Of a DNA stretch of 64,000 bases, positions 32,334 to 42,332 are shown in pieces. Source of the stretch: Yersinia vastinensis (GTDB lineage Bacteria; Pseudomonadota; Gammaproteobacteria; Enterobacterales; Enterobacteriaceae). The translations under genes were made by a program, and so were the position numbers. The DNA lies in the NCBI RefSeq assembly GCF_902726565.1, contig NZ_CACVAF010000001.1, positions 248,001 through 312,000 on the forward strand, in the 5' to 3' direction. A model generated the notes under the pieces. The model ran no database searches. It was given only the letters and a program-made list of their open reading frames with translations, and was not told the DNA's origin. The stretch's first letter is position 1. Every line of letters starts with the position of its first letter.

Positions 32334-33227
32334 ATGGTTGAGGTTACTGATATCCAGGCACAGATGGCTGGGAAGATTACTCGTCTGGCTCAGGGCAATG
32401 GCTTAACGCCCAGTGCCGTGCCAAAGGTGAAGATTCTGTACTCCACCGCTCATCAACCGCGCACGCCTGTAATGTATACCCCCAGTGTGGTGATTATATT
32501 TCAGGGGCATAAAGTCGGTTATTTGGGCAGTAAAGTATTTCAGTACGATCCCCAAAACTACCTTATTCTGACGGTGCCTTTACCGTTTGAGTGTGAAACG
32601 TTTGCCAGCCCAGAGATACCGCTAGCCGGGATCTCTATCCATATCGATAACCAGATGCTACAGGATCTCATTATAGATATTGGTGACGATGAGCTGGATA
32701 AACCTTTCGCTAATGCATCAGGTGTCAACGCCTCGGTATTAACAGAAGAGATGCTGTGTGCAACAGAGCGGTTGCTGGATGTCATGGCTAATCCGCGTGA
32801 CGCCCGAGTGCTTGGCCCACAGATTGTGCGAGAAATTATCTACTACGTACTCTGCGGTCAGTGTGGTGGGGCATTGCAGGCATTGGTTAACCGCCATGGG
32901 CACTTCAATCAAATTACCAAAACACTGCGGCGTATCGAAAATCAGTTTGCCGATAATCTGAATGTGGAGCAGTTGGCCGCAGATGTGAATATGAGCGTCT
33001 CGGCGTTTCATCATAATTTTAAAGCGGTGACCAACACCTCGCCGCTGCAATATCTGAAATCTTATCGGCTGCATCGTGCGAGGATGATGATGCTGCACGA
33101 TGGGCTAAAAGCCAGCACTGCAGCTAATAAAGTCGGGTATGAAAGTGCTTCACAATTTAGTCGCGAATTTAAACGCTACTTCGGCCTGACTCCTAGTGAA
33201 GAACTGGCCAAGCTACGCACCAACTGA
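32334..33227 (+). CDS. yqhC: AraC-family activator YqhC
   Basis: 297-residue regulator that activates yqhD-dkgA in response to glyoxal-type aldehydes in E. coli. The N-terminal AraC-N (cupin-like) domain ([20 protein letters not shown]) is followed by a C-terminal double helix-turn-helix at about 200-297 ([20 protein letters not shown] and [20 protein letters not shown]). Divergently placed 211 bases from yqhD, so that gap is its likely operator region. Conserved Cys residues thought to sense electrophiles occur near residues 149-190. Confidence 0.93.
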   Translation: MVEVTDIQAQMAGKITRLAQGNGLTPSAVPKVKILYSTAHQPRTPVMYTPSVVIIFQGHKVGYLGSKVFQYDPQNYLILTVPLPFECETFASPEIPLAGISIHIDNQMLQDLIIDIGDDELDKPFANASGVNASVLTEEMLCATERLLDVMANPRDARVLGPQIVREIIYYVLCGQCGGALQALVNRHGHFNQITKTLRRIENQFADNLNVEQLAADVNMSVSAFHHNFKAVTNTSPLQYLKSYRLHRARMMMLHDGLKASTAANKVGYESASQFSREFKRYFGLTPSEELAKLRTN

Positions 33228-33249
33228 ATCAATTCCCGTTCTACACCCA

Positions 33250-33275
33250 CAAAAAACGGCGCACAAAGCGCCGTT
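33250..33275 (-). terminator. Bidirectional terminator between yqhC and yghB
   Basis: Eight-base-pair GC-rich stem aacggcgc / gcgccgtt with an acaaa loop. On the minus strand it is followed by ttttgtggg, so it is best as the yghB terminator. It is also 28 bases after the yqhC stop on the plus strand. Confidence 0.8.
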
Positions 33276-33297
33276 CAGTAGCATAACGTTAAGGCGA

Positions 33298-33960
33298 CTA
33301 CTCAGTGACGCTTTTGCGCTTACACCAGACCAAAACCAGTGTACCAATCAAACCCGCCAGTAATAAGACGATGGGTAAAATCATCAACGCCGTCATCACT
33401 TGATTTTCATAATGCTTAACCAGAGGAATATGGCTAAGGGCATAACCCAGCCCTACAACACTGCCCACCCAGAGCAGCCCACTGAGCCAGTTAAAGAATT
33501 GAAAACGTGCACTGTTCAGCCCCGAAATACCGGCCAATGTCGGTAATAAAGTTCGCACAAATGCCAAGAACCGGCCAACGATCAAGGCCGCCAGACCATG
33601 ACGAACAAAGAGGTTATGGGCGCGTTGCCGATAATGAACGGGCAGTTGTAACAACCACCTTTTTACCACTTTGGTATCACCCAGCCACAACCCTTGCAGG
33701 TAGCTCAACCAACAGCCCAGACTGGCTGCGGCGGTCAGAATAATGATGGTGGGTAAGAATCCCATGACGCCCTTGGCAACCAATGCACCCGCCAATAGCA
33801 ACAAACTATCACCGGGGAGGAAAGAAGCCGGTAGCAAACCATTTTCTAAAAAGAGGGTGGTAAAGAGTATGCCGTAAATGACCCAAATCACATTCGGGTC
33901 GGCAAGTTTACTAAAATCCTGCTGCCATAAGGCATGAAGGATTTCGCGTAATACATCCAT
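33298..33960 (-). CDS. yghB: DedA family membrane protein YghB
   Basis: 220-residue polytopic inner-membrane protein. DedA proteins affect membrane lipid recycling, proton-motive force and division; E. coli YghB and YqjA are partly redundant. Conserved features are the re-entrant segment [20 protein letters not shown] (about 38-57) with its acidic residues, and the [20 protein letters not shown] motif (about 128-147) with the key arginines. Located between yqhC and metC as in E. coli. Confidence 0.94.
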   Translation of the reverse strand: MDVLREILHALWQQDFSKLADPNVIWVIYGILFTTLFLENGLLPASFLPGDSLLLLAGALVAKGVMGFLPTIIILTAAASLGCWLSYLQGLWLGDTKVVKRWLLQLPVHYRQRAHNLFVRHGLAALIVGRFLAFVRTLLPTLAGISGLNSARFQFFNWLSGLLWVGSVVGLGYALSHIPLVKHYENQVMTALMILPIVLLLAGLIGTLVLVWCKRKSVTE

Positions 33961-34113
33961 TTCTATTCCTGTTTGCCTATCATGTGAGGATATTGTTGTG
34001 AGGACCTATCTAGTGTATCCGTAATGGTGCTAATCCACATTGATCTTATCCTCAATAACTAAATTTTTGAGTGGATATATACCTGTCATTGATACTATTT
34101 GTGTAAGCGAGGA

Positions 34114-34144
34114 TTAATACGCGGCTATTGTTACCGCGTATTAA
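34114..34144 (-). terminator. Hairpin downstream of metC
   Basis: Eleven-base-pair perfect stem ttaatacgcgg / ccgcgtattaa with a 9-base loop, 24 bases after the metC stop. No U-tract follows, so strength as a terminator is uncertain. Confidence 0.55.
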
Positions 34145-34167
34145 CAAATCATGTTGAACATAGACGA

Positions 34168-35379
34168 CTACTGCGTTGCTTTGATGCGCTCAAATCCTGC
34201 GGCTAAATCGTCCTGTAAATCTTGCACGTTCTCCAGGCCAATATGCAGGCGGAACAATGTCCCTTTTATCCCTTCACTCTGGTATTTACGGATGGCCTGA
34301 ATATCTTTTGGCTGATAGCCGAGAATTAAAGACTCAAAACCGCCCCATGAGAAGGCCATGCTGAAATGGGTAAAGTGGTCGAGATAAGCTTCTAATTGCT
34401 GCTGAGTCAGTTCTTCCTTTAATTCAAACGAGAACAAACCATTGCAGCCGGTGAAATCTCGTTTGTAGAATTCGTGGCCTTTGCAATCGGGGAATGCGGG
34501 GTGGTAGACCGCCGCGACTTCCGGGCGCTGAGCTAACCAGTTCGCGATATCGATACTGTTTTTTTCATGCTGCTTTAAACGCACACTCAAAGTGCGTAGC
34601 CCTCGGCTGGCAAGGTAGGCGGTGTCTGCATCCACCATTTGCCCCATTAGGTAAGAGTCTTCTCTCAATTTCTCCCAACAACGAGCATTAGCAACGGCAA
34701 TCCCCAGCATCGCATCGGAATGACCAATAATATATTTAGTTCCTGATTGGATAGAGATATCAATATCAAAATCCAATGCTTTAAACAGCACTCCCGCCGC
34801 CCAAGTATTATCCATCATGATAATCATTTCGGGATAAACGGCACGAATGGCTTTCACAATTGCCGGAATATCCTGTACTTCCATGGTGATAGAGCCGGGG
34901 GACTCAAGGAATACCACTTTGGTTTGTGGTGTAATCAGTGAGGCTATCTCGGCCCCCATCATAGGGTCAAAATAGGTGGTGGTGATATTCATGCGCGATA
35001 AAATTTTATCGCAGAAACTCTGTGCTGGCTCGTAAGCAGAGCCAGTCATCAGCACATGATCACCGGCACAAACAAATGACAAAATGGCATTACTGATCGC
35101 CGCAGCGCCGCAAGGGTAAAGAACACAGCCAGCACCACCTTCCAGCTCGGTCATTGCTTCTTGCAGGGAAAAATGGGTCAGCGTGCCTCTACGACCATAA
35201 AACAATTCACCATTTCCACGATTAATAGTCGCATGCTTTTTCGCTTTTACCGTATCGAATACCAGAGAAGAGGCTCGCTGGATGACAGTATTGACCGAGC
35301 CTTGAGTAAACTTCTTACTCCTACCCGCGCTCACTAAGATTGTTTCCAGTTTTTCTGTTGCTGATTTATGTGCAGACAT
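34168..35379 (-). CDS. metC: Cystathionine beta-lyase MetC
   Basis: PLP enzyme cleaving cystathionine to homocysteine, pyruvate and ammonia in methionine synthesis. The ATG at 35379 ([20 protein letters not shown]) is used; 19 upstream codons are in frame but atypical. 403 residues. The PLP-binding lysine is in [18 protein letters not shown], and the substrate loop [20 protein letters not shown] is intact. Divergent from exbB as in E. coli. I did not find a clear MetJ box upstream. Confidence 0.94.
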   Translation of the reverse strand: MSAHKSATEKLETILVSAGRSKKFTQGSVNTVIQRASSLVFDTVKAKKHATINRGNGELFYGRRGTLTHFSLQEAMTELEGGAGCVLYPCGAAAISNAILSFVCAGDHVLMTGSAYEPAQSFCDKILSRMNITTTYFDPMMGAEIASLITPQTKVVFLESPGSITMEVQDIPAIVKAIRAVYPEMIIMMDNTWAAGVLFKALDFDIDISIQSGTKYIIGHSDAMLGIAVANARCWEKLREDSYLMGQMVDADTAYLASRGLRTLSVRLKQHEKNSIDIANWLAQRPEVAAVYHPAFPDCKGHEFYKRDFTGCNGLFSFELKEELTQQQLEAYLDHFTHFSMAFSWGGFESLILGYQPKDIQAIRKYQSEGIKGTLFRLHIGLENVQDLQDDLAAGFERIKATQ

Positions 35380-35826
35380 GATTGCGTTGCCACCTTTTTT
35401 ATAAGCTATGCCCATCATTCCTTGGACAGCATTCATTATTGGGATGTATTCCTTACGTTAGCATGAGGATTGTGGTGTGGAAGCAGCTTTTGCCATGAAA
35501 AAAACTCAAGAGGGTGACCCGCTGTTTTCTGTGCGTTTGTGATGGAAAAATGCTGCGTAATTGACGAAATAGGGGATTTATTAAGGAATAGTCATGAGGG
35601 ATAAACCCCGTCTCATCTTTACATTTCATGTCACCCCGACTGTACAGTCAAGAATGCTGATTCGTTTGTCATGTCGCGTAGTCCCTGATATCAGGGGAAT
35701 TCTTATTTTTTCTCAAAAAATAGGCTCAAATACTAATGATAATTACTATCAATCCGTCATTTGTTTGATATGATCGGCAGCTGATTTCGTCCTTAAATTG
35801 ATATGCATATTGGGTGGAGGCACAGC
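35380..35826. other. Divergent metC-exbB control region
   Basis: About 450 bases serving both genes. It contains the Fur box at 35737-35751 on the exbB side. No tandem agacgtct-type MetJ boxes were seen on the metC side. No gene or RNA was recognised. Confidence 0.5.
35737..35751 (+). promoter_or_regulatory. Fur box upstream of exbB
   Basis: tgataattactatca matches the 7-1-7 Fur consensus TGATAATnATTATCA with one mismatch, 75 bases before the exbB start. It indicates iron repression of exbBD. Confidence 0.85.
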
Positions 35827-36825
35827 GTGAAAACAGCTGGCAAAGAGACTAAAGATAAATCATTCGTGCAAGGCCGAATGATGAAAGGCGCGATGGCATT
35901 ATTGCTGGTGGCAGGTTTAGCCGGTCATGCACTCGCCGCGCCAGGCAACAGCGGTGCAGTCGCTGCATCTGTTGCCACACCAACAACTGCAACATCAACA
36001 CCATTACCTGCACCAGAAATTACACCGGTTGCTGCAACTTCTGCCAATACAGATGTTGCCCCCGCACCTAGGGTTCAGCCGCTGACGGCACCAGCACCAC
36101 AAGGGCTGGCAATGGACCTTTCTGTCTGGGGTATGTATCAACATGCTGATGCGGTCGTTAAAGGCGTAATGATTGGCCTGGTACTGGCATCCATCGTGAC
36201 TTGGACCATTCTGTTCTCTAAAGGTACAGAGTTATTCCGTGCTCGCCGCCGTTTGCAACAAGAGCACGAGGTTATCGGCGCGGTAACTGATCTTGATACC
36301 GCATCTGAGCGGGCAGAAGCCTTTTCAACTGAAAGTATCAGTGCACTGTTGCTCCGTGAGGCGCAAAATGAGCGCTTACTCTCAGCAGAGTCTACCGACA
36401 ACAATGGTATTAAAGAGCGTACGGCTTTCCGTCTGGAACGCCGTGTAGCGGCCATTAGCCGCCAAATGGGTAAAGGCAATGGCTTCCTGGCAACTATCGG
36501 TGCAATCTCTCCGTTTGTCGGGTTGTTTGGTACGGTTTGGGGCATCATGAATAGCTTCATCGGTATTGCTCACTCACAGACCACCAATCTGGCTGTTGTT
36601 GCGCCAGGTATTGCAGAAGCCTTGCTGGCAACGGCTCTTGGCTTGGTGGCGGCAATTCCTGCGGTCGTTATCTATAATATTTTCGCTCGTCTGATTGGCT
36701 CTTATCGTGCTCAGGTGGGGGATGTCGCCGCACAAGTGCTCTTGCTGTTGAGCCGTGACCTTGATTTGAGCAGTAGCGCTGAAGCAAAGTCACCAAAACT
36801 TCCTCACCAATTGCGTGCGGGGTGA
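35827..36825 (+). CDS. exbB: TonB-system energiser ExbB
   Basis: Inner-membrane proton-channel subunit that with ExbD energises TonB for siderophore and B12 uptake. The start is taken as GTG 35827, six bases after a perfect ggagg site; it gives MKTAGKETKDKSFVQGRMMK and 332 residues. An ATG at 35803 lies before that site. A cleavable signal sequence (MALLLVAGLAGHALA) and an Ala/Pro/Thr-rich periplasmic stretch precede the three TolQ/ExbB helices (VKGVMIGLVLASIVTWTILF; LATIGAISPFVGLFGTVWGI; IAEALLATALGLVAAIPAVV). Coupled to exbD. This is the long, signal-bearing form of ExbB, larger than the 244-residue E. coli protein. Confidence 0.92.
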   Translation: MKTAGKETKDKSFVQGRMMKGAMALLLVAGLAGHALAAPGNSGAVAASVATPTTATSTPLPAPEITPVAATSANTDVAPAPRVQPLTAPAPQGLAMDLSVWGMYQHADAVVKGVMIGLVLASIVTWTILFSKGTELFRARRRLQQEHEVIGAVTDLDTASERAEAFSTESISALLLREAQNERLLSAESTDNNGIKERTAFRLERRVAAISRQMGKGNGFLATIGAISPFVGLFGTVWGIMNSFIGIAHSQTTNLAVVAPGIAEALLATALGLVAAIPAVVIYNIFARLIGSYRAQVGDVAAQVLLLLSRDLDLSSSAEAKSPKLPHQLRAG

Positions 36826-36828
36826 TTT

Positions 36829-37254
36829 ATGGCCATGCGGATGAACGATAATCTTGATGAAAGTGGTGAACTGCACGAAATTAACGTGACACCTTTTATC
36901 GATGTCATGCTGGTATTACTGATTATCTTTATGGTGGCCGCACCATTGGCCACTGTTGATATCAAGGTGGACTTACCAGCGTCTTCAGCAGTACCGCAGC
37001 CGCGGCCAGAGAAACCTGTGTTTCTGACCGTTAAAGCTGATAACCAGCTTTATGTGGGCGATCAGCAAGTTGACCGCGATACATTGGCGGCAGCGCTAGA
37101 TAAAGTGACTCAGTCAAATAAAGAAACCACCATATTCTTCCAAGCGGATAAAGTGGTGGATTATGAAACCCTGATGAGTGTGATGGATGCACTGCGTAAA
37201 TCGGGTTATCTGAAAGTTGGGTTAGTCGGCATGGAAGCGGGCGGCGCTAAGTAG
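36829..37254 (+). CDS. exbD: TonB-system energiser ExbD
   Basis: 141-residue partner of ExbB: a short cytoplasmic N terminus, one transmembrane helix with the essential proton-carrying aspartate (INVTPFIDVMLVLLIIFMVA, Asp at about residue 25), and a periplasmic domain that contacts TonB. The ATG is three bases after the exbB stop, so translation is coupled. Shares the upstream Fur box. Confidence 0.96.
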   Translation: MAMRMNDNLDESGELHEINVTPFIDVMLVLLIIFMVAAPLATVDIKVDLPASSAVPQPRPEKPVFLTVKADNQLYVGDQQVDRDTLAAALDKVTQSNKETTIFFQADKVVDYETLMSVMDALRKSGYLKVGLVGMEAGGAK

Positions 37255-37261
37255 TCAATCA

Positions 37262-37288
37262 CAGGCGCGGTGAATATAACCGCGCCTG
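37262..37288. terminator. Bidirectional terminator between exbD and tadG
   Basis: Ten-base-pair perfect stem caggcgcggt / accgcgcctg with a 7-base loop between converging genes. It marks the boundary between the conserved backbone and the AT-rich Tad block. Confidence 0.75.
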
Positions 37289-37291
37289 ATA

Positions 37292-38800
37292 TCAGTTCTT
37301 CGGTATATTGCGCCCCACCTCAGTATTCGTTACTAAAGCCTGCTTAATATCTATCTCTAACTCATGCGCATTATGCGCAAGGTAGAAATTTTCATTTCCT
37401 ACGCATTTCTTCCAATCAATATCATCTCTTGGTTCATACCCTATGGCAATAAATGCCATTTTAATACCGTTCTCTCTAATTCGTTCGCACATCCCCATAT
37501 CAATAAGCTTTTGGCTTATATTAGTTGTTAAATTACCACTATCATCATTACCGTCAGAAAGGATAATCATTAACTTTTTATTTGATGTGTAATTGAGCAT
37601 ATTGTTTCCTGCCAAAATACCTGAACTGACTAATGTTCCTCCTGAAGGCTCGGCCTCTAATAATTTTGAGAAATCTGTTTTTTGCATATTGAATATGTCA
37701 TAAATATAAGCATCGGAGTCTCTCAGACATATGTCTTTATCAAGTACACTTGATAGTTTAATATCTAGAGTTTTATCAGGTCTGTTTATAGACTCAATTG
37801 TTTTCTTATAGTCAATGTTATCCTCAATAATTTCAACTATCGTGTCAAAATATTCAATATGACATGAGTGTTCAAGGTGATCGTGGGCCTTTTTATAGTT
37901 ATCATTGTCTTCATCTATTTTATTATTAATCTCTACGTGAATTCTATCGTAATCGTTTGAGGTGCATTGACCATATTGAATGGTATCAATATCCTCTAGA
38001 GTTTTCAGTTCAGGGAATTTTTTTAATCCAGAGAGCGTATATTGACTTAAATAGTCGTTATCAATTCTGAATTTTTTTGGCACAAATGGAAAGTGGCAAA
38101 CTGCGTGATATTTCAAATTGTCAGAATTGTTGCCATATGCCAGTTTACTTCCCCAAGAGAAAGGGGCAAAACCAATAAAATTAATATTGCTATTATTCTT
38201 TATAATACTTTCGAGATCTTTAAATATTCGCCTTAATGCTTCAATTTTTGTTTCTTGAATATGAGAATTATCGAAGTGATCATTCATCGAACCTGAATAG
38301 TCAGTAACAAATACTACGTTTGTTGGTTGAGAATCAATCGGAATATATTTTATAGCTGCTGAATTATCATGGGCTTCGATAGTTCGGTTTTTTCCCAAGA
38401 ATGATACTTTATTTAAAAATGAAGCCGGATAATTCATTGTTATTGCGACATTATATTCAAGATGGTCTTGATATTTATTTATCTCTATTTTGGCATCGGA
38501 GAACCTTTCTGATGGCAAGTATGCACTAGCATAATTTCTAACCAGATCAGTATTTTTTTGCTGCTGATTATCATCAGGGTTATCATTGTTCTCAACAGTT
38601 AATGCTAATGTGGCTTGCTCAATAGCATCAGAGAGCTTGGCTTTTTTCTGTGTAAAATGTGAGATCTCAAAAGATAAAAAAATTAGACCGATGAAAACAG
38701 GAAGGAAAATAATAAATGGTAATAATATAGCTCCATTCTCATTTTTTATAAAAAATATAAAATTATTTATTTTTCTAAGGAAATAATTATCTCTCAGCAT
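37292..38800 (-). CDS. tadG: TadG-like protein with von Willebrand A domain
   Basis: 502-residue membrane protein at the end of the Tad operon. One N-terminal transmembrane helix (ILLPFIIFLPVFIGLIFLSF, about 25-44) belongs to the TadE/TadG-like segment, followed by a large periplasmic part with a von Willebrand A fold. The MIDAS motif DYSGSM lies at 167-172, and the second strand LMIILSDGNDDSG is near 420. About 250 residues rich in Asp, Asn, Lys and with several Cys are inserted between them. Pseudopilin-like processing is doubtful because position +5 is Pro. Role: Tad pilus anchoring or assembly, inferred from family. Very AT-rich gene with an aaagga ribosome site. Confidence 0.85.
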   Translation of the reverse strand: MLRDNYFLRKINNFIFFIKNENGAILLPFIIFLPVFIGLIFLSFEISHFTQKKAKLSDAIEQATLALTVENNDNPDDNQQQKNTDLVRNYASAYLPSERFSDAKIEINKYQDHLEYNVAITMNYPASFLNKVSFLGKNRTIEAHDNSAAIKYIPIDSQPTNVVFVTDYSGSMNDHFDNSHIQETKIEALRRIFKDLESIIKNNSNINFIGFAPFSWGSKLAYGNNSDNLKYHAVCHFPFVPKKFRIDNDYLSQYTLSGLKKFPELKTLEDIDTIQYGQCTSNDYDRIHVEINNKIDEDNDNYKKAHDHLEHSCHIEYFDTIVEIIEDNIDYKKTIESINRPDKTLDIKLSSVLDKDICLRDSDAYIYDIFNMQKTDFSKLLEAEPSGGTLVSSGILAGNNMLNYTSNKKLMIILSDGNDDSGNLTTNISQKLIDMGMCERIRENGIKMAFIAIGYEPRDDIDWKKCVGNENFYLAHNAHELEIDIKQALVTNTEVGRNIPKN

Positions 38801-38846
38801 GAATATCCTTTATTTTATAATTAATGTGATTCTGCCCGTTTATTAA

Positions 38847-39440
38847 TTAACGTTCGATGGTGATCGCTGATGACTTTATAGGAATAGTCGGCCATCCAAA
38901 ATTGGATAATGTGACGGAGTGGGTTGATGCAGACAAACATAATGTCACTTGATAAAGGGGTATCCATCTTCCCGCATTACTGAACGAAGATAAGTTTTTC
39001 AACTCTTGTAGTGGTTTTTGGGGTTCACAAGGACCCACATTGAATGACAAACTTTTAGTATTATCAATAGCTCTCTCCCCAATATTAGAAGAATCCTCCG
39101 GCATGAAATGTAGTGTTTCTATCTTTATTGATAAATCCTGTGGCGAGAACCCTGAACTAAGGAGCATCTTATCAGCAAGCATTTTTAATTGTTCGGCTTG
39201 TGTTTGAGTTAATAAACCATCATCGTTATATAGCTTTGTTCTTTCACGTATTATTCCTGCTAGTGAATATGAAATACGATCTAGTTTTCCCATGGTTGAA
39301 TAATTTTCAGCAACAAAGATCATTGCTTTTATAAAAATTGAAATTATCAAGAAAACCCAAACAAACTCAATAACAATGGCACCATGAAAATTTTTAACAA
39401 AATGACTATGGTTAATTTTCTTGTACAAAAATAACCTCAC
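38847..39440 (-). CDS. tadF: TadF-like minor pseudopilin
   Basis: 197-residue protein with a class IVb prepilin-type N terminus: a basic leader, then FHG|AIVIEFVWVFLIIS with the conserved Glu five residues after Gly20, cut by the prepilin peptidase TadV. The start is uncertain. The frame opens with GTG at 39440, overlapping tadE by 29 bases; a TTG at 39428 preceded by gtgagg is an alternative. The C-terminal periplasmic part has Cys residues (GPCEPQKP, VTLCLSA). Forms a minor pilin complex with TadE in characterised systems. Confidence 0.82.
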   Translation of the reverse strand: MRLFLYKKINHSHFVKNFHGAIVIEFVWVFLIISIFIKAMIFVAENYSTMGKLDRISYSLAGIIRERTKLYNDDGLLTQTQAEQLKMLADKMLLSSGFSPQDLSIKIETLHFMPEDSSNIGERAIDNTKSLSFNVGPCEPQKPLQELKNLSSFSNAGRWIPLYQVTLCLSASTHSVTLSNFGWPTIPIKSSAITIER

Positions 39441-39882
39441 GTGATAATAGTGTTTTTGACCAGTGTGTTGAAAAAGGGAAGAAAATAGGATGGTATAAAT
39501 AACTTACAGTATATTTAGCCAGTGGTGATCTAGTGTTATCTGAGGGATTATTATTGATAATATCAGATAAGTTTTGGTAAAAAAATATTCTTGCGTCAAC
39601 TTGGTTATCCTTGGTGATAAAAGTCCCTAACATACCTTTCTGTTTAGTTAAATTTTGTTTTAATACAGATAAATAACTAATATTATCGTTTGATTTCTTA
39701 TTCTTAGCTGACTTCGCCGCTTCAGAAATAGCTAAATCTAAACTAGAAGAGATGTAGAGTAAGCGGGAAATTTCCGCACTTGTTAGTAGCATGAATATGA
39801 ATAAAGTGAATAATATAGCGTACTCTATTGTAATAGAGCCGTTATTTTGGCGAAAGAATAGGGTAATTGACCTCTTCATCAC
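39412..39882 (-). CDS. tadE: TadE-like minor pseudopilin
   Basis: 156 residues with the TadE signature RQNNG|SITIEYAILFTLFIF, with Gly15 and Glu at +5 as expected for TadV cleavage, and a long hydrophobic helix. In Aggregatibacter TadE and TadF are processed pseudopilins needed for Flp pilus assembly. The ATG overlaps the tadD stop (ATGA), and the 3' end overlaps tadF. Confidence 0.87.
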   Translation of the reverse strand: MMKRSITLFFRQNNGSITIEYAILFTLFIFMLLTSAEISRLLYISSSLDLAISEAAKSAKNKKSNDNISYLSVLKQNLTKQKGMLGTFITKDNQVDARIFFYQNLSDIINNNPSDNTRSPLAKYTVSYLYHPIFFPFSTHWSKTLLSREVIFVQEN

Positions 39883-40634
39883 TCTATATCCATGGACGTT
39901 TTATTTTCATAAGGGCGATTAACTTGGCTAAGGGCTAAGATAAGTTCATCGGGTTCTATCGCCATTTTTTCAGCGATGATTATTTTTTTTGCGTATCGTT
40001 TATCATTAACCTTAACTAATGAAAAGACTAAATTATGCAGCATTAAACGACCTCTCTTACCTGCCAGATAGTCAGGGAGTAATATTCTCACGGCATCCGT
40101 GTAACGGTTATCAAGCATTGCAATAACAGCAAGATTATTCATCGCTATTTCATCAGAAATAAATAAGGATCGTGAGTTTTCTATGGCGTTTTCTGCTTTG
40201 CTAATTTCACCACTGCTTGCTAAAACGATACCATTTATATTATGTGCTTCAGCACTCTTAGGGGCGATTTCTAATAGATTATTAGTAACAGTTCTAGCTG
40301 AGATATTGTCATTTCTATCAATAAAATTTTTAGCTTGCAATAAATAAACAGACTCACTTTTTTTATGGACAATCGGCTGAAGATAATATAATGATGACTT
40401 AGTGTCTCCTGATTGATAATAGGCAGTAGACAACTTTAATCTGATATCCTCATTTTCTTCTATTTTTAATTCATTGCGATATAAAGTAATTAGCCCACCA
40501 TAGTTCTTTGCTTTAGTCAGAATGGTTTCACGATGGGTAAACTCCTTTTTATCCATTTTTTTATTCCATGAACAACCATTTATTAGCATAATTAAAAATA
40601 AAAAAACAATAGTGATATTAATTTTTTTGAACAT
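39879..40634 (-). CDS. tadD: TadD-like TPR lipoprotein
   Basis: 251 residues. Lipoprotein signal with lipobox LINGC (Cys21), followed by tetratricopeptide-type helical repeats (LKLSTAYYQSGDTKSSLYYL, SAEAHNINGIVLASSGEISK, EIAMNNLAVIAMLDNRYTDA). It is the presumed pilotin/assembly factor for the RcpA secretin in Tad systems. It overlaps tadC by 17 bases and tadE by 4. Confidence 0.87.
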   Translation of the reverse strand: MFKKINITIVFLFLIMLINGCSWNKKMDKKEFTHRETILTKAKNYGGLITLYRNELKIEENEDIRLKLSTAYYQSGDTKSSLYYLQPIVHKKSESVYLLQAKNFIDRNDNISARTVTNNLLEIAPKSAEAHNINGIVLASSGEISKAENAIENSRSLFISDEIAMNNLAVIAMLDNRYTDAVRILLPDYLAGKRGRLMLHNLVFSLVKVNDKRYAKKIIIAEKMAIEPDELILALSQVNRPYENKTSMDIE

Positions 40635-41454
40635 AGGTGAGTATCTCCAATATGCTAGGCGATATAACTAGAACGATAAACGGAATAAGAATAAAAAGAA
40701 ATAATGGTAAAGTCAGTTTTGTTGATAACTTACTGATTTTTTCTTCGGTTACTAGCAATTGCATCTCTCTCATATCTTGAGATAATTTAATCAGTTGATC
40801 ATAAACACTCGAACCAAAACTAATGCTGTATTGAAGTGCGCTACAGAACATTCTTATTTCTACGGTGCTAGAACACTGATGAAGCTCTTTAATTGCTGAC
40901 TCTAGTCCATTTATTTCAGCGCGTTTTGTCATTTTTATCATTATCAGACTTAAATCTGAATTGATTAATTTAAATTTCTTGGCGGCATAATTTAATGAAC
41001 TGTCTATTGTCATACCAGATTGAACACATGCTGCAGTAATATCAATAAAAAATGGCAATGATATCAGAATACACTCAGTTCTTTTGCGGATTATATTCTT
41101 GATGAGTATTTTTGGTAGATATAAAGTACTCATCAGAGTCATTAATCCAATAACAATAAACGTATCAAGGTTAATATTGATTGTTTTTGTCAATAACAAG
41201 AAAACCACAACGATAAAACTTATTATTACAATGAGTAATTTAGAGTAAATATTCTTACTAAGAATAAATGGAATCTCTATAAATTTAGTAATATTCTCCT
41301 CTTGGTTGTTTATTTCTTTTTTTACCTCCCTCTTCCCTTGTGATTTGTCAATATCATTTATTTTATTATAGGTTAATAACTTACTTCTCCTTTTCTTTAC
41401 TTTAATTATAAAGACTAGCCCTATGATTATTAGCAAAATAAAAAATATTTTCAT
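40618..41454 (-). CDS. tadC: Tad inner-membrane platform protein TadC
   Basis: 278-residue type II secretion GspF-like membrane protein. It has N-terminal helices, a cytoplasmic GspF domain (FFIDITAACVQSGMTIDSSL near 150, then CSALQYSISFGSSVYDQLIK) and a C-terminal transmembrane pair. It works with TadB as the platform for the TadA motor. Its ATG overlaps the tadB stop (ATGA). Confidence 0.9.
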   Translation of the reverse strand: MKIFFILLIIIGLVFIIKVKKRRSKLLTYNKINDIDKSQGKREVKKEINNQEENITKFIEIPFILSKNIYSKLLIVIISFIVVVFLLLTKTININLDTFIVIGLMTLMSTLYLPKILIKNIIRKRTECILISLPFFIDITAACVQSGMTIDSSLNYAAKKFKLINSDLSLIMIKMTKRAEINGLESAIKELHQCSSTVEIRMFCSALQYSISFGSSVYDQLIKLSQDMREMQLLVTEEKISKLSTKLTLPLFLFILIPFIVLVISPSILEILTYVQKN

Positions 41455-42332
41455 AGTGCTCTCCTGAGCATTTTTCTTATTAAAATAATTCCAATAACCT
41501 CGCTAATTATTATGTAATAGAATATCCCTCTCCCTGAGGGATGATTCCATATGGATTCTATACTCGTGGGGTCTATAAAATAGAGTAAAAGTGAAAATGC
41601 AATAGGCATAACAGAAATAATATTTACTGACATTCGTGTTTGAGCCGTTATAACTAATTTTTTCTGCTCAGTGGTTTTATTCTTTGATATCACTTGTGAC
41701 AGTCTATTTGTTAACTCTCTTAATTGTCCTCCTTGCTGGAGGTTAAGGAGAATAATTGTTATAAGAAAATAAAATTCAGGATAATTAAAACGTTGATAGG
41801 CATCATAAAAAACAGTTTCCGGTGATTCTCCTAGATTAAGTCTGCGGCAGATAAGTTTAAACTCATTTCCTAGTGGACCGTTGATTTCTTGACCACAGCG
41901 TTCAAGCATTTGATTAATACTCGAACCACTACTGGCAGCCATATTGATCATTAAAAGAACTTCTGGAAAATCCTTTTTAAAAAGAGAGTGATGTATTTTT
42001 CTTGATGATTTTATTTGAAAATAAATAACACTAATGAAAATGAAGATGATGCTTAGTGTGATATTTACTTTAATGTAAATAAAATTGGTGACATAAATTA
42101 CTATTGAGTAAACCATAGGAGTAACAATATGTATTTTATTTCTGTTACTAATAATATTTTTTATATATTGCTGCCATTCGATAAATATTTTTTTAAAAAA
42201 ATAAATAAACAGAGAATCATTTAACACTCTTTTTTTATTAACATTGATGACGGATTTTTTTATTTTTCTCCATTTAAGAGTGTTAAATAAAATCAATAAT
42301 ATTCCAGATAGCAATATTATGTAGTAAATCAT
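41451..42332 (-). CDS. tadB: Tad inner-membrane platform protein TadB
   Basis: 293-residue GspF-domain membrane protein with membrane helices at both ends and a cytoplasmic region containing LLMINMAASSGSSINQMLER, RRLNLGESPETVFYDAY and LLNLQQGGQLRELTNRLS, the typical TadB signature. Translationally coupled to tadA by an ATGA overlap and to tadC in the same way. Confidence 0.9.
   Translation of the reverse strand: MIYYIILLSGILLILFNTLKWRKIKKSVINVNKKRVLNDSLFIYFFKKIFIEWQQYIKNIISNRNKIHIVTPMVYSIVIYVTNFIYIKVNITLSIIFIFISVIYFQIKSSRKIHHSLFKKDFPEVLLMINMAASSGSSINQMLERCGQEINGPLGNEFKLICRRLNLGESPETVFYDAYQRFNYPEFYFLITIILLNLQQGGQLRELTNRLSQVISKNKTTEQKKLVITAQTRMSVNIISVMPIAFSLLLYFIDPTSIESIWNHPSGRGIFYYIIISEVIGIILIRKMLRRAL

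Noticed and set aside
35500-35660. MetJ operator upstream of metC
   Set aside because: No tandem agacgtct-like boxes could be aligned convincingly.
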